Shown here in pieces: positions 11,608 to 23,687 of a stretch of DNA of 64,000 nt; the stretch's first letter is position 1; every line of letters starts with the position of its first letter. Where the stretch lies: assembly GCA_021307315.1 (NCBI GenBank), contig JAJSPD010000009.1:868001-932000 (forward strand), given 5' to 3'. A program made the position numbers and the translations under genes. The notes under the pieces were generated by a model that did no database searches, was not told the DNA's origin, and saw only the letters and a program-made list of their open reading frames with translations. The stretch is from Bisporella sp. PMI_857 (lineage: Eukaryota; Ascomycota; Leotiomycetes; Helotiales; Helotiaceae).

Positions 11608-14187
11608 ATTGTCTGTACTTCTTGTAGGAGTTGTTTGACTAGTTGAATGCAGATAGATCTGAAGAGAGAGTGATTAGCTAATGTCAATTCCGGCGAGGGA
11701 AGGACATCTTAAAAGGCATGATGACGAATGAGGTGAATGACGCCAATGTGTGCCTAACGGGAGAGTACAAATACCAGTAAAAAGTGCAAGTTTAAGGTGA
11801 ACAGAACATGTATCACACCCGGATTTGTGACACGAAGTGTATAAACCGTGGTGATTCACAACTAGAGAAATTCTCAGATCAGACTTCCGATCTGTTATGG
11901 TGTGAAGAAGGCTTGCGGTTGCGCAGGATGAAGGGTATAAGCGTTTCGATGGCATCTGCGTCTATTTTTGTGTTTTTGTTTTTGTTTTTGTTTACGTGAA
12001 TTTGAATTTGAATGACTTGAAGCATGGCTTGAGGGGTGTTGCACCTCCATTTGGGGCTCAAGAGCAGCAATAATCTTGCAATATTGGATGGAAGTGCCCA
12101 CTTCAAACTTTGGAGAGGCAATAGGCAAAGTATAGGAGGAGAGGAGGAAAATATAGGGTGCGAATCCAAGGGGATCTCCACGAGGGATTGGCCTTGGTGT
12201 GGAAGGTAAGCCTAGACATGTATGAGGAGATGCTAGGAAAACAAAACATATTGGAAACGATGATACCGAAATAGTCTATACTTACAGCTTGGTTGGTGTT
12301 TAAGGTGCCACTCGCGAACGAGAGGCAATTGATGATCTATGGGAAGAAATGGTGGCTAGCGTGCTATGCGTTGCAAGAGGTGAGGAAGAATTGAGGCATG
12401 GAGGAGAGGGTTTTTCTTTTATAAATTCTCGGATGAGTAGCCGAGGGTAGTCGCTAGAATAGGCAGTGACAATGGTAACGATGTCGTTCTTGCCGTTTAG
12501 GAAAGTGAATTGACGAAACTCGATGAAGAGACTCACTCTTACTCAATGGTGAGGGAAAAGCGGCGCAAAGATGCCGAGGCCAATAGAAAAAAGTCGGGAT
12601 AAACTGTATATAGATATGTAGAAAGTAAGAATGAAACTTGAGTAGCCATGTTGTTGATTCGCACGGTTGAGCACCTTACAACTATGACCCCGCCCAAACA
12701 CAACCCAATACATGATCTATCTACCTATCTGGACACGAAGAGTAGGCGCGGGACAGGCAACATAAAGGTGTCCGGCATGGAACTTGGCTGACCTGATGAA
12801 CAAGAAGTTATTCCTTGGTGCAACATCGGGGCAAAAGCTTGAGCCCTCATCCATATGTATAGTCCACCTAGTGTAGATTGTGTAAAACCCCTTCGAGTAA
12901 ATTAACTATATATTGACGGCTTGGCTGATTCTAGATTCTTCCCAGTGTTGTCCGCAGTCGCTTGACGATCACGGCAAGTGTCACTTTTTTGTAGGGAGAA
13001 TAGTCCAGCGAATTGAGACACCGGTGGGGTGAACGAACCCTAGCTTCGCTTTACTGGAATGAAGAGCTTTATGATCGCAATACTGCCACAGATAGCATCA
13101 AATTCCTTCTCACACCAAAGTCAACAAGGAACACAGTTCAAGCTTCTCCAGCCAGCAGCATTATCAGCCATGCATATAATTTCATGAAGACAAGCACGAA
13201 TTGAACTAAGACCAACGCTTTCTTTAAACGGTTGGCCTTCTCCATCTATGGAATACTTTCCGTAACGAGGCAGACTTGGGGTCTCTTTGTACTAGCAAAA
13301 CAACAAATCGTTGTCTTCAGATACACAATGGCCGCTACCGCCATCACTATATTTATAGCAAGCTGAGAAAGAAGGGTTCGATGGCCGCACGGGAGTTGCA
13401 GCAAGCTTCATAAACTCCAAACCATCATGACTTAATCGTATGAACCCTTTCCGCATCTCGAGACTATCCTTCTTGCCTTTCGACTACTGTCAAGTCCGCG
13501 CAATATATGGGAAGTGAAGACTAAGCCGGATGGGAAGAGCTTGGCTGCAAAGAAAAGAAATATATTACTGGTTGGCAATGGGTGGTGAGAAGCAGGCGCA
13601 AGCAGTCATATCTTTCTTTCTAACCTCTTTTCATGCCAGCGATCAATTCCAGGCGCAACTGTGACTTATTACATTGTGTTAAGTGCAGAAATGGCGATCG
13701 ACGCACCCCCTCTTTCGGAACTGTGGTGCATGATGTACATTGCAACTCGAAGGAGGATGAAAGGCTGTGGTCAGTGTACTTGATGACAGCAGGCAACCTA
13801 GTGCCTTGAGCATCAAATAGACCTCATTCGTTCAAGCTAGCGAATACGCTCCTTTCGGAACACCTTCCTGAACAACTCGAAGTCGAGTAGTTCCACATAC
13901 AAGAGCAAACAACCGAACTTCGTCAGAATCTGTCGTTCTTTGAAATGACGGGGAAGCCACGGCACTTCTTGCACTTGCAGGGGGGCTGGTGCTTGCTCAG
14001 TTCATGGGTGCCGGAAATCTGGAAAGTCCGGCTGTCCCCCACTCTCTCCTCATAACCCCGCGAAATATTTACTATTGGGCATATTTACTTCCTGAAAAGT
14101 ATTCATAATCTAAGTTGGCTTTTTGAGAATTTCTGCTCGTTTTATTCCAAGCCAATTGAAGAAATTTTATTCATTTGAGAGAAAAGT
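11608..14187. other. Long intergenic region
   Basis: About 2.6 kb shared by the start of the zinc-knuckle gene and the aldo-keto reductase promoter. Only short unsupported frames are seen (for example 13013-13204). The 11.6-12.5 kb part probably holds the leader of the zinc-knuckle gene and may contain a leader intron; this cannot be decided from sequence alone. Confidence 0.4.
11972..11993. repeat. Short GTTTTT tandem repeat
   Basis: Three and a half copies of a GTTTTT unit (CAAAAA on the minus strand), upstream of the minus-strand zinc-knuckle gene. This is a simple repeat with no assigned role. Confidence 0.7.
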
Positions 14188-15692
14188 ATGGCTCCACCAG
14201 AAGGACTACCAAAGATGGAGTATCGGTTTCTGGGCCGTTCAGGATTGAAAGTCTCTGCTATATCTCTAGGAGGATGGTTGACATATGGCGGACATGTTGA
14301 GAATGGTATGTGAATTGTATAGAAGTGAACATGCTCAACTAATGTTCATCAGACAACACTTTTGCCTGTATGAAAGCTGCCTATGATGTAGGAATAAACT
14401 TCTTCGATTGCGCAGAAGGTATGTAATGGCATTCTTAGAACTGATCTCTGCTCTGGGAATGTTTGATATAAGAGCTCCTCCTCAACTCCTTCTATTTTGA
14501 CAGCATTTTCGTTTCCAAGACACCTCAAGTATCTTGTAAATGCTTTCCGCAGCTGACACCATTTTGCTATGGCATAGGATACTCCAGTGGCGAGAGTGAG
14601 AGGGTGATGGGCCAAGCCATTAAAAAGTTCGCATGGAAAAGAAACGATTTAGTTATCTCCACGAAGGTGTGTATCATGGTAGGCCATTCGACTAGGTGGT
14701 GCATTTTCTGATCGATCCTAGATATACTGGGGAGGCGCCAATGGTGAGAATCCAGTCAACAACGTTGGCCTCTCAAGAAAGCATATTGTTGAAGGGGTAA
14801 ATGCTTCTCTTGAACGACTTGGTCTCGAGTATGTCGATTTAATCTATGGTCAGTCAGTTTCTGTATTGCTCCTTTCTAAGTTGAACCCACATGTTCCTAC
14901 ACAAGTATAATTGAAGTAGAGGAAGAAAGAATATATGTTGAAGGCAAGCTAACTCAAGAGTATCACCGTAGCTCATAGACCTGATCGAAATACACCCATA
15001 GAAGAGACCGTTCGTGCCTTCAATCATATCATAGATACCGGCAAGGCCTTCTATTGGGGAACTTCGGAGTGGAGTGCCGAAGAACTTGCAACGGCATGGA
15101 GATATGCAGACAAACTAGGGCTCATCGGTCCACTCAGTAAGTGATTTTCAAAGTTCAATGACCGTTTTGGGGGCTGGAAAAAGCACTAGCAATGGCTAAC
15201 CTGTTTTCTGCAGTGGAGCAACCGCAATACAACATGCTTGCTCGAGAAAAGGTTGAAAAGGAATACGAGCGTCTCTACGAAGAAGTTGGGCTTGGACTTA
15301 CCATCTGGAGCCCCCTCAAAGTAGGTCTCTTGACAGGGAAGTACAACGATGGAATCCCAGCAGACTCGAGGCTGGGAACCAGCCAAGATCCAATCATAAA
15401 GAACATGAACAAGAACTACGAAGCCGGGAGCTGGAAGAAAGATATCGAGACTGTCAAACAGCTAAAGCCAATAGCAGACAAACTCGGCATCACGCAAGCT
15501 AACCTGGCTTATGCTTGGGTGTTGAAGAACAAGAATGTCAGCAGTGCGATCACAGGCGCGAGTCGACCGGAGCAGGTGTATGAATCTGTGAAGGCATTAG
15601 ATGCTGTAGAGAAGTTGACTCCAGAGATCTTGAAGGAGATTGATGATATCCTTGGGAACAAGCCTGCTGCCACAATTCGAAGGTTTGGGTAG
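14188..15692 (+). CDS. Aldo-keto reductase, voltage-gated K+ channel beta-subunit type
   Basis: Six exons, 14188-14305, 14353-14418, 14578-14666, 14722-14848, 14972-15136 and 15214-15692, give 347 residues, close to the usual length for AKR6-type proteins. The TIM-barrel reductase uses NADPH to reduce aldehydes or ketones. Visible hallmarks are [12 protein letters not shown] at the N-terminus, the catalytic Asp in FFDCAEGY, the Tyr in GYSSGESE, the Lys in ISTKIYWGG, the His of [13 protein letters not shown], and the cofactor segment [10 protein letters not shown] near the C-terminus. Fungal members of this group are usually soluble oxidoreductases rather than channel subunits. Introns 2 (159 nt) and 4 (123 nt) are long for this window, and the long intron 2 could allow other acceptors. 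The family call is firm; the substrate is unknown. Confidence 0.9.
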
Positions 15693-15950
15693 GAGAGTCT
15701 AAAGATCCACAACGAGAAACCGTGAATATTCCGAACGGCTGCAGCCTCGAGGCTGTCTACTCTGTCGTGTAACCAGCATGGTTTGTAGTGTGACTATAGA
15801 AACATGGCATGGGAAATTTTGAATCATTTTGATTAGGATCCACAGCAGCAAGCAATATGGTTTTGTTCATGTTCATTGTTGATTTCATTCAGGAGTCAAA
15901 TCGAACGAAAACTTGGTATGCTCCGTTTAGTAATCTTTTCTTTTTTCGTT

Positions 15951-16649
15951 TCATATAGGAGCTACAACCACTCTTTCAGGTCTCCTCAAATCATGATCAT
16001 CACCTACTCCAACAACAGTAGTTTCCTGGTGCTCTGCAAGCTCATTAGGCTCGTCGTTTGAGCGTTCTGAGTCCCTTTCGGCAACATATCTGGAACACAG
16101 TGGCACACTCTCTGGCCATTGCGTCCTGACGCTTGGGGGCTTTGACCCAGGAGCATAAGGTGGTGGGGCCTCTCCTCTCTCATCCAAGCCTTCTGCCGTC
16201 CTGATCGTACTTCTACTCCTTCCTGCCCTGCCAACACCCAACTGGGTTCGCCAACTTTCCACATCCCTTTCCAAAGCATGTTGTCCGCCGTCCTGATGCT
16301 GCATCATTCTTTTCTTCTTTAGCCGGCTTATGAAAAGAGCCGTTCCGCAGAGCAATATGGCGATTATAGCTACGATGAGGAAGTAAAAATTGAAATTTGG
16401 CGAGGTTGGCAGCCTATCGCTGGAAGTGATTTCTGCGGAGCTAGGAGGCGCTTCATTGAGTGGTAAACGTATAGATGTATTGAAATTTGTAGGTTGCAGA
16501 TTCGTAATTTTGAGTTCTGGCGTAGAAGAGACAGGTAGGATGAAGAAAAAGGATATCATTATTGTTGCACTTGAACCTAGGTATCTTGTGCGAAAGCAAA
16601 TCCTCTTTTGCTGGAGAAATAACCCCATAATGCTTTTGCTTCTGCCCAT
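15951..16649 (-). CDS. Single-pass membrane protein with PPxY motif
   Basis: An intronless 232-residue frame with an ATG start. A hydrophobic N-terminal segment (ATIMISFFFILPVSS) may be a signal peptide or anchor. A Ser/Thr/Pro-rich outer region and a clear transmembrane helix (YFLIVAIIAILLCGTALFI) follow, then a basic stop-transfer (RLKKKR). The cytosolic tail holds APPPYAPG, a PPxY motif of the kind bound by WW domains of Rsp5/Nedd4 ubiquitin ligases. This layout is common in fungal cell-surface proteins of unknown function. No named family was recognised. The ATG eight codons on (SIMGLF) is an alternative start. Confidence 0.65.
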   Translation of the reverse strand: MGRSKSIMGLFLQQKRICFRTRYLGSSATIMISFFFILPVSSTPELKITNLQPTNFNTSIRLPLNEAPPSSAEITSSDRLPTSPNFNFYFLIVAIIAILLCGTALFISRLKKKRMMQHQDGGQHALERDVESWRTQLGVGRAGRSRSTIRTAEGLDERGEAPPPYAPGSKPPSVRTQWPESVPLCSRYVAERDSERSNDEPNELAEHQETTVVGVGDDHDLRRPERVVVAPI

Positions 16650-17490
16650 GTGAGGAGAGGAGTGAGGCGTAAGATTGGATATGTAGTGCGAAGGAGGAAT
16701 AAAGGGATTGGTCTCTCGGGGCCATTCTGCCCTCGATTATCCAAGCATTCCTGAGATATTTATTCTCTAATAAGAATTTAAGGCATATGAAATTGGATCT
16801 TGGTTTAGAGAAGGCTCTACAAGTATGTACAAGTGAAAGAAAGGAAGTCATGACTTGTATGATCCTTCTTTGACTGGTCCATCGCAGGACCTTCAACAAA
16901 TGCCAGAACATTTCGAGCAACCCATTTCAAAACTTCTTGCTTAGGCTTTTTAAAAAGTGAATGGTAATTTGAAAGGCGTCAAATGGTTCAAATAAATATC
17001 CGTGGCTCAGTCAGATAATTATCTTGCCTACAAATACAACCATGCATTTTCAGCAACACATAAAAATCACACTGTTTGCAGTCCTTCTGACATTGATTGC
17101 TTTCTTAGGTATGATGGTATTTGATTATTCCAGTCGATGCAACTGTCTAATTTCCGTTTGTAGTATTAAATTGCCATTGCCATAAGTAAGAAGAGAGATC
17201 ACTACAAACTTCACTTAGGTCAAGCATCATAATGTCCAAAAATGCCCCCGTTTTCAAGACCAATTTATGCCAACGATCCAGAGTTGTTCCATAGCGCAGC
17301 TTCATGCTGACCCGAGAAAGAATTTTCCATATACGCTGGCTACGGCAAAAATGAATATCATATGAACACTTGCCAACCAGACATGACAAGATGGATGGTG
17401 ATCGAACAAAATATGTAGCTAGAAGAGGCATCGGTTGTTTTTGGATCCTGTATCTTACAACAGCTTTGAATCTACTTATACATGCATATT
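16650..17490. other. Intergenic region
   Basis: About 840 bases between two minus-strand genes. The plus strand has a weak two-exon candidate at 17042-17189 listed separately; otherwise nothing is supported. Confidence 0.4.
17042..17189 (+). CDS. Possible tiny secreted peptide gene
   Basis: ATG at 17042 begins a signal-peptide-like stretch (KITLFAVLLTLIAFL). Splicing GTATGA at 17109 to TTTGTAG at 17163 gives a 30-residue product ending in NCHCHK. The intron length (55 nt) is normal, but so short a frame can arise by chance. No family was recognised. Confidence 0.18.
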
Positions 17491-18339
17491 TTACGCTCCT
17501 GCAGAAACGGCTGGAGGTATCGTCGTCTCGGAAGGTGGAAGTGATGAACCCAGCGGAATCTTCCTCCTAGGCCTCTTTAATTCTTCCATTGTGATGCCCT
17601 CCATCTTTGTGATTCCAACAACTGGAGGATCTCCTTTCTTCACAAACTCATACATGCCTACAAATTCATATAATTAGCAACAAACTCCAAACATAATGTA
17701 AGAGTGTCTCACCAGGCATCTTGTTTCCAGCAATCCGGAAAGCATCCCGTACAACCTGTTCATGTATGTTTCCTCTCACCTCAAAAATCACCTTGCTTAC
17801 AGCAATTCTGGACGCCCAATGATCAAAAGTCCCCTTTCCCTTTCCCATACGGACCTATAAACCGGTCAATCTTGCACATCCATGTATCCAAAGTATTCAC
17901 GTACCTCATTACCACTACTGTACACACCAATACTGGCGCACACCCTCTTGTATAGTCTGTATTTCATTCCTTTTAACCGAATCTTGATTGCGTCTTCCCC
18001 ATTTTTCAATTGGGCCGCGCTAATTCGACGATGGTGGTCACACATCCGCATACCAAAGTCACCCCAGACTAACGTGGTTCCTCTTGCTGAGCCGCCAGTA
18101 GGGACACGCGGGCGGCCTTTTCTAGACCTCTTCTTCTCAGGCATTGTTGGTAAGAGCCATGTTCCAGCCTTGGTAGGTGTACTGGAAAATGGTCTGTAGA
18201 TGAAGGGTATCGCAAATCTGGAAACTGTTGTTCTATTTGTTGACTGCGAAGAGATGGATCCTAGTGGGCGTAAAGGTGTCGATACTATTGATAACCTCTC
18301 AAATTGAGTCGCAATGCTCGATATACCTCGGGAAGTCAT
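17491..18339 (-). CDS. MRPL16: Mitochondrial large-subunit ribosomal protein uL16m (MRPL16)
   Basis: Three exons, 18339-17905, 17854-17713 and 17657-17491, give 247 residues. Introns are GTACGT...TATAG (50 nt) and GTGAGA...TGTAG (55 nt). The N-terminus is rich in Ser, Thr and Arg and looks like a mitochondrial presequence. The L16 core follows: MPEKKRSRKGRPRVP, then GDFGMR, the RMGKGKG loop and GNKMPG, which are classic L16/L10e landmarks placing this protein near the ribosomal A site. The first in-frame ATG is at 18339. The gene is divergent from RFC1, with 306 bp between the two starts. Confidence 0.92.
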
Positions 18340-18645
18340 GGCGGAATTGATTATCACTCCAACATCAAAATTGGTCAGGTCCAAAATGTTGAAGCTCTAC
18401 TTAAAAGAAGCCTGAGGCTGCAGCAGCCAAGCATAGGGTCATCTATTACGTGCGACTTTAGCGACCACCGTGGAATATTCAGGCGCGACCGCGTTAAAAA
18501 AGCGCGTCACCAACACTGACCTTAGTCGAACTTGTGTGACAAAATGGTTAACAGTTGATGTGATTGTGAGTCGTTGGAACGTTTACGATTGGAAGAACTT
18601 ACTGCCTTTGAATTCCACTGTTTTCAGTGTTTCGTCCGAAATAAC
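18340..18645. promoter_or_regulatory. Divergent promoter of MRPL16 and RFC1 with MBF-like sites
   Basis: A 306-bp gap between opposed start codons. Around 18481-18510 it holds GCGCGACCGCG and, after an A-run, AGCGCGTCA. The second, read on the other strand as TGACGCGCT, is one base off the MCB core ACGCGT that drives S-phase genes in fungi. That fits a replication-factor promoter, but the regulatory reading is inference. Confidence 0.4.
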
Positions 18646-21600
18646 ATGCCTCCTAAGGATAAGGACACCCCGAAGGGTCGAGATATCAGAAGTTTCTTTG
18701 GTGGAAAGCCAACAGCAACTCCTATCCGGGAAAAGGAGACTAAGAAAGAGGATGAATCCAAGAAGAGGAGAGCTAGTAAGCTTTGCCCCGCCAATGATGC
18801 CTATATAGAAGACTAATCAGCTTTAGAAAGCCGTAAAATAATTGATGATAGTGATGATGAGGATGATGTGCCAGTGTGAGTTTTAGAAAGCGTGAAGGGA
18901 GGAAAGTGCCTTACTAAAATGCGGCAGGCCCAAAAAATCAACTCCAAAGCCGGCATTAAAGAAAGTGGTGTACGTGAAGCAAATCCTATTAAATAGCTGA
19001 GTCCTAATACTGAGTTTTAGAAAAAAAGAGTCTCCTAAGGGAGAGGAGACTTCTACTGCAGATTACTTTGCTTCTAGCAATAAGTCCAAAGTGTCAAAAG
19101 CTACGCCGACGAAATCAAAATCTCAATCTGCTGCGGAAACGAATGGCAGATCTTCTGCCCGCAAGAAGACCACCATCTCATATCCCAAGTTACCTGATAA
19201 TGACGATGCTGAAGCCTTTATGGAAGATGATAAGGATGCTGGAGATGATATTTTCGCAGCCGATATCAGAAAGGGCAAGCGGGACAACGATGACTATGTC
19301 GAGATTGATAGTGATGTAGAGGAACTTCTAAAACCGAAGAAGACTATCAAGAAGAAGAAGACTGCATCTCCTTCTAAAAAGAATGAAGATGTCGAGATGA
19401 AGGACATTGATGACTCGGACGATGATGACTTTATGGTAGTTGAAAAGCCGAAAGCTTCCACCTCTGTTAAGAAGCGTAAGTCTGTGGAGTTGACCTCTAA
19501 TTCCGAAGACGATGAAGTCGTTTCATCTGCAAAAACAAAATCAACCAAACCACCTCCAGCAAAGAGACAGCGTGCCCCTCCCAAGAAGAAAGAGATTGTA
19601 GCCGAAAGCTCTTCTGTTCAAGCTATTCTGGACAGCATTCCCACCGTTCGAGCACCGACTCCACCTCCTAAAGATCCCAATGCCAAATTCGATTGGAGAA
19701 AATCAGCAGCTGGAGGAGGGAATGCCGCCGCAGTGCCACCTGCAGCAGGCACAGTCGACATTCCAGTAGGTGCCGAAAACTGCTTGACTGGACTCACGTT
19801 TGTGTTTACTGGTATACTGCAAACCTTGTCGAGAGAAGAAGGTCAAGAACTAGTCAAACGTTATGGAGGCAAAGTAACTGGCGCACCGAGTAAGAAGACT
19901 AGTTTCGTTGTTCTTGGAGAGGATGCTGGCCCTTCAAAACTCAGAAAAATCGAGGATTTTGGTATCACGACCATCAATGAAGTGGGTTTGTTCCAGCTGA
20001 TTAGAATATTGCCTGCGAACGGTGGAGATGGCAAGGCTGCTGAGAAGAACAATGAGAAGAAGAAAGCCGAGGAAGAGAAGATCAAGAAAGCTGCCGAGGA
20101 AATGGAGAAGGAAGAAAAGAGAAAAGCCTTGGAGCTCGAGAAGGCAGAGAAGGAGAGACAAAAACAAGCTACAGCACAGGGAAAGACCCTACACACTACG
20201 CCAGCTCGCAAGATTGACACGAGCTCCCAACTATGGACCAGCAAATACGCCCCAACCTCAATGGCTCAAATTTGTGGTAATAAAGGCCAGGTCGAAAAGA
20301 TACAAAACTGGCTGAAAGGATGGCAGAAGGCTCACAAATATAATTTTCAAATGAAAGGAGCAGATGGAACGGGCGGTTATCGAGCAATAATTATCCATGG
20401 CCCGCCTGGAATCGGCAAGACAACCGCTGCGCATCTTGCTGCCAAACTTGCGGGCTACGATGTTATTGAAAGCAATGCCAGTGATACCAGAAGTAAGAAA
20501 CTTGTGGAGACTGGATTGGGTGAAGTCCTAGATAATAGATCTTTGCTGGGATATTTTGCGGGAGATGGGAAAGATGTCAACCAGCAAAAGCAAAATATAG
20601 TTCTCATCATGGACGAGGTAGACGGTATGTCTGCGGGAGACAGAGGTGGTGTCGGTGCTCTGGCTAAGATTTGCAAGACGACTCATATACCCTTGATCCT
20701 TATCTGCAATGAGCGCAAGATTCCGAAGATGAAGCCTTTCGACTTCGTCACGTTAGATATTCCTTTCAGACGGCCCACGGTTGAAATGATTCGCTCCCGC
20801 ATTGCTACGATCTGCCATCGGGAGGGCCTTAAGCTACCTATGCCCGTGATCGATGCTCTTATTGAAGGAAGTAATAAAGATATCCGCCAAATAATTAATA
20901 TGATATCTACCGCGAAACTAGATCAAACCGCCATGGATTTTGATCAAAGCAAGTCCATGTCGAAAGCTTGGGAAAAGCATGTGGTTCTGAAGCCTTGGGA
21001 TATAACTCAGAAATTGCTTGGTAGCGGTTTGTTTGCTCCAAGTAGCAAGGCCACCCTCAACGACAAGATTGAACTCTACTTTAATGATCACGAGTTCACA
21101 CCATTGATGATCCAAGAGAACTACCTTAGCACAAAACCAGCTTTAATTAGCGGTAATGCACGAAATGAGAGAGAGGCAAGGCTTAGTGCTTTGCAACTCG
21201 TCGACCAGGCAGCTGAGAGTATCAGCGATGGAGATCTGGTTGATCGTATGATTCATGGCTCGCAACAGCAATGGAGTCTCATGCCTACTCATGCAGTCTT
21301 CAGTAGCGTGCGGCCTGCTAGTTTTGTCTATGGCATGATGGGTGGACAAGCGCAATTCACTAAGTGGTTGGGTAATAATAGCAAGTTCGGCAAGCTCAGT
21401 CGATACGTGAAGGAGATCCAGTCTCATATGCGGCTTCGAAGCTCTGGCGATCGCCATGAGATTCGTCAACAATATCTTCCAGTGTTGTGGACGCAGCTTA
21501 TTAAGCGGCTTGATCTTGAAGGTAAAGAGTCTGTAGACGAGGTCATTGAACTCATGGATAGTTATTTCTTGACCAGAGATGACTTTGATTATATTTTGGA

Positions 21601-22067
21601 GCTTGGATTAGGACCTCAAGATGAAAGCAATGTCAAGATCGAGTCGCAGACGAAGGCCACGTTTACGAGATTGTAAGTGATCGTTGCAAATGATATTTGG
21701 CCTCTATACTGACATTCTCAGGTATAATGGCGCCTCACATCCACTACCATTCATGAAGGCCAGTGCTATTGTAGCCCCTGCGAAGACTGCAAAGGTCGCG
21801 CCGGATCTTGAAGAGGCATTTGAGGAAGAAGACGAAGAAGAGGTCATCGCCGAACCCAAAGCCGATGACGACGAAGAGGATAATGATATAAAGAAAGACA
21901 AGTATATTAAGCAGCCAAAGGCGAAGAAAGCTTCTGCTAAGAAGAAATCTGCATCCAAGAAGGCAGCCAAGGATGAGGATGATGAAGAGGATGAGGATGG
22001 GGATGAAGATGTTAAGCCTAAGAAGGGAAAAGCGAAGGCTAAACCTAAAGGCAAGGGAAAGAAGTGA
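18646..22067 (+). CDS. RFC1: Replication factor C large subunit (RFC1)
   Basis: Five exons, 18646-18775, 18827-18875, 18928-18969, 19021-21672 and 21722-22067, sum to 1,072 residues with all phases matching. RFC1 is the large subunit of the clamp loader that opens PCNA and places it at primer-template junctions. Early in the protein is DIRSFFGG, an N-terminal PIP-like motif. A BRCT domain lies near residues 320-405 (NCLTGLTFVFTG to EVGLFQLIR). The AAA+ core follows, with Walker A GPPGIGKTT near 534, Walker B LIMDEVDGM near 603 and the sensor/C-terminal RFC1 domain to about 960. The tail is an acidic then Lys-rich low-complexity run. A Lys/Glu-rich coil separates BRCT and AAA+. The start at 18646 is the first ATG and gives the expected short N-terminus. 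Confidence 0.95.
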
Positions 22068-22793
22068 TGGGAATGAAATTTTTATGATCGGGATATCTGG
22101 TAGGAGCATTCGGAAGTTAGTGTTATTGTAGGGATATCAACTTCAGATCTGGCCGCTGAGCTTTGGCACCAATATGTGAAAGGTAGGGATGCATTTAAAT
22201 AGGAACAGCCCAACAGGTATTTTGAGCACAATTCATGTCTCTACCTTACATGAGTAACAGGACCACTTAGTACTAGCACACTTAAGCGAATCTGTAAGTA
22301 AGCCACTTTGTATAGTTGAGGAGGATGTGTGAAGGATAACTCGCAACATCAAATTAAAAATAATAGAATCAAAACAGGATGGACTTGGACACACCCTTCT
22401 TCATCCTTGCTTACACGAAGATTGGAGCTAGAGATCGAGCTGGGAAAAACGATGTAGCCAAGGTCGTGCAAGGTGGATATTTACCTTAAGTACTCTCAGC
22501 AGTGCGTGGAAGTCACTAACTACTTCAATATTGGAAAATATGCAAAGATTTGAGTAACAAAGTTTGTTCAGTTATGAATCACTGAGTGTTCTTCTAGCTG
22601 CAACATACATTGATGATCGAAGATTACGACCGGAGCAGGACATGAGAGATTCCGGAAATAGCTCATATTCGTGGTCCAGAGCTCTATAATCCTCTCAGTT
22701 TCTTCAAGCGGACTCACATCGGAAGCCCATCGAGAGTAAACTCACATAGGAGCCTGTCCTATTATCTTTATATCATATCATATACATACACAA
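22068..22793. other. Intergenic region between convergent genes
   Basis: About 725 bases between the 3' ends of RFC1 and the crotonase gene. No coding or structural feature was found. Confidence 0.45.
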
Positions 22794-23687
22794 CTATAAC
22801 TTCTCAAACCTCGGCTTCGTCCTCTTCAACCCCGAAAATATCGCCCTCTCCACATCGCTCGTCTGAATCGCAGCCGAGTTCCACACGCCGGTATACCGCA
22901 AGCTGTCCGCCACCGTATGATCCCTGGCATGGTTCAACAGCTCCTTGGTGCCCTGTACCGCCATCGGACTCTTCGTGGCTAGCAGCTCTCCAAATTTCAA
23001 CGCCGCCTCCACGGTCTTCTCCTTCGTCTCGTGTACCTCGCTCACAAAGCCTACTCGATATGCTTCCTCGGCCCCGAATACCCTTGCGGTCAGCGTGACC
23101 TCTTTCACCCAGGAAAAGCTGCCTACGACCTTCGGCAGGCGCGTTAGCGTGCCGATGTCTGCCGCAATCCCAATGTCTACTTCTTTCACAGAGAACTTGG
23201 TGTCTGCAGCACAGAATCTGACGTCTGCGCACGTAGAAATGTCGAGCCCTAACCCGAACGTGAAGCCGTGCATGGCGCAGATGACCGCTACACGAAGCCT
23301 CATTAGCTATTCTCCAACGAAGCGGTAAAACGGAGTGGATAGCTTACGTTTTTCGCACTTTTCTACGCTGCTAATGCATTCTTGAAACTCGGCAATATGG
23401 CGCTTGATCGTAACGGCCTGCCGGGCCGGGTCGGTAATGTTCTTCCCTGGGCCAACTGGGCCTTGACTTGCTTTCTCGACGTCCAGACCTGCCGTGAACG
23501 CTTTTGCGCCTGCGCCGGAGAGCACGATGGCGCGCACATCTGGATTTGTGGAGAGGGTGTCGAAAATGGTCTTGAGTTCAAGCCACATTGCTTCGAAGAA
23601 GGCATTGTATTTCGCCGGCCGGTTGATCTGGACGTGCGCGACGAAGGGGATCGGGATGTCGACCAGAAAGTATTCGTAGGTAGACAT
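22794..23687 (-). CDS. Enoyl-CoA hydratase/isomerase family (dienoyl-CoA isomerase-like)
   Basis: Two exons, 23687-23348 and 23287-22794, joined by a 60-nt intron (GTAAGC...TGTAG), give 277 residues. This is the normal crotonase length. Landmarks are the oxyanion-hole segment GAGAKAFTAGLDVE, the second one CAMHGFTFGLGLDIS after the splice, ADVRFCAADTKFSVKEVDIG with acidic residues at the active-site positions, and a C-terminal helix. The DVEKAS and EVDIGIAADIGTL wording matches delta(3,5)-delta(2,4)-dienoyl-CoA isomerases (ECH1/DCI1-like), which rearrange double bonds in beta-oxidation of unsaturated fatty acids. The C-terminal EKL is at best a weak peroxisomal signal. The family is certain; the precise reaction is likely but not proven. 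Confidence 0.85.

Noticed and set aside
17435..17677. 80-codon plus-strand frame over the end of MRPL16
   Set aside because: It is the antisense shadow of the clear uL16m C-terminal exon.
19861..20244. Hydrophobic minus-strand frames opposite RFC1
   Set aside because: They mirror the Lys/Glu-rich RFC1 coil; such runs read as Leu/Phe/Ser-rich on the other strand.
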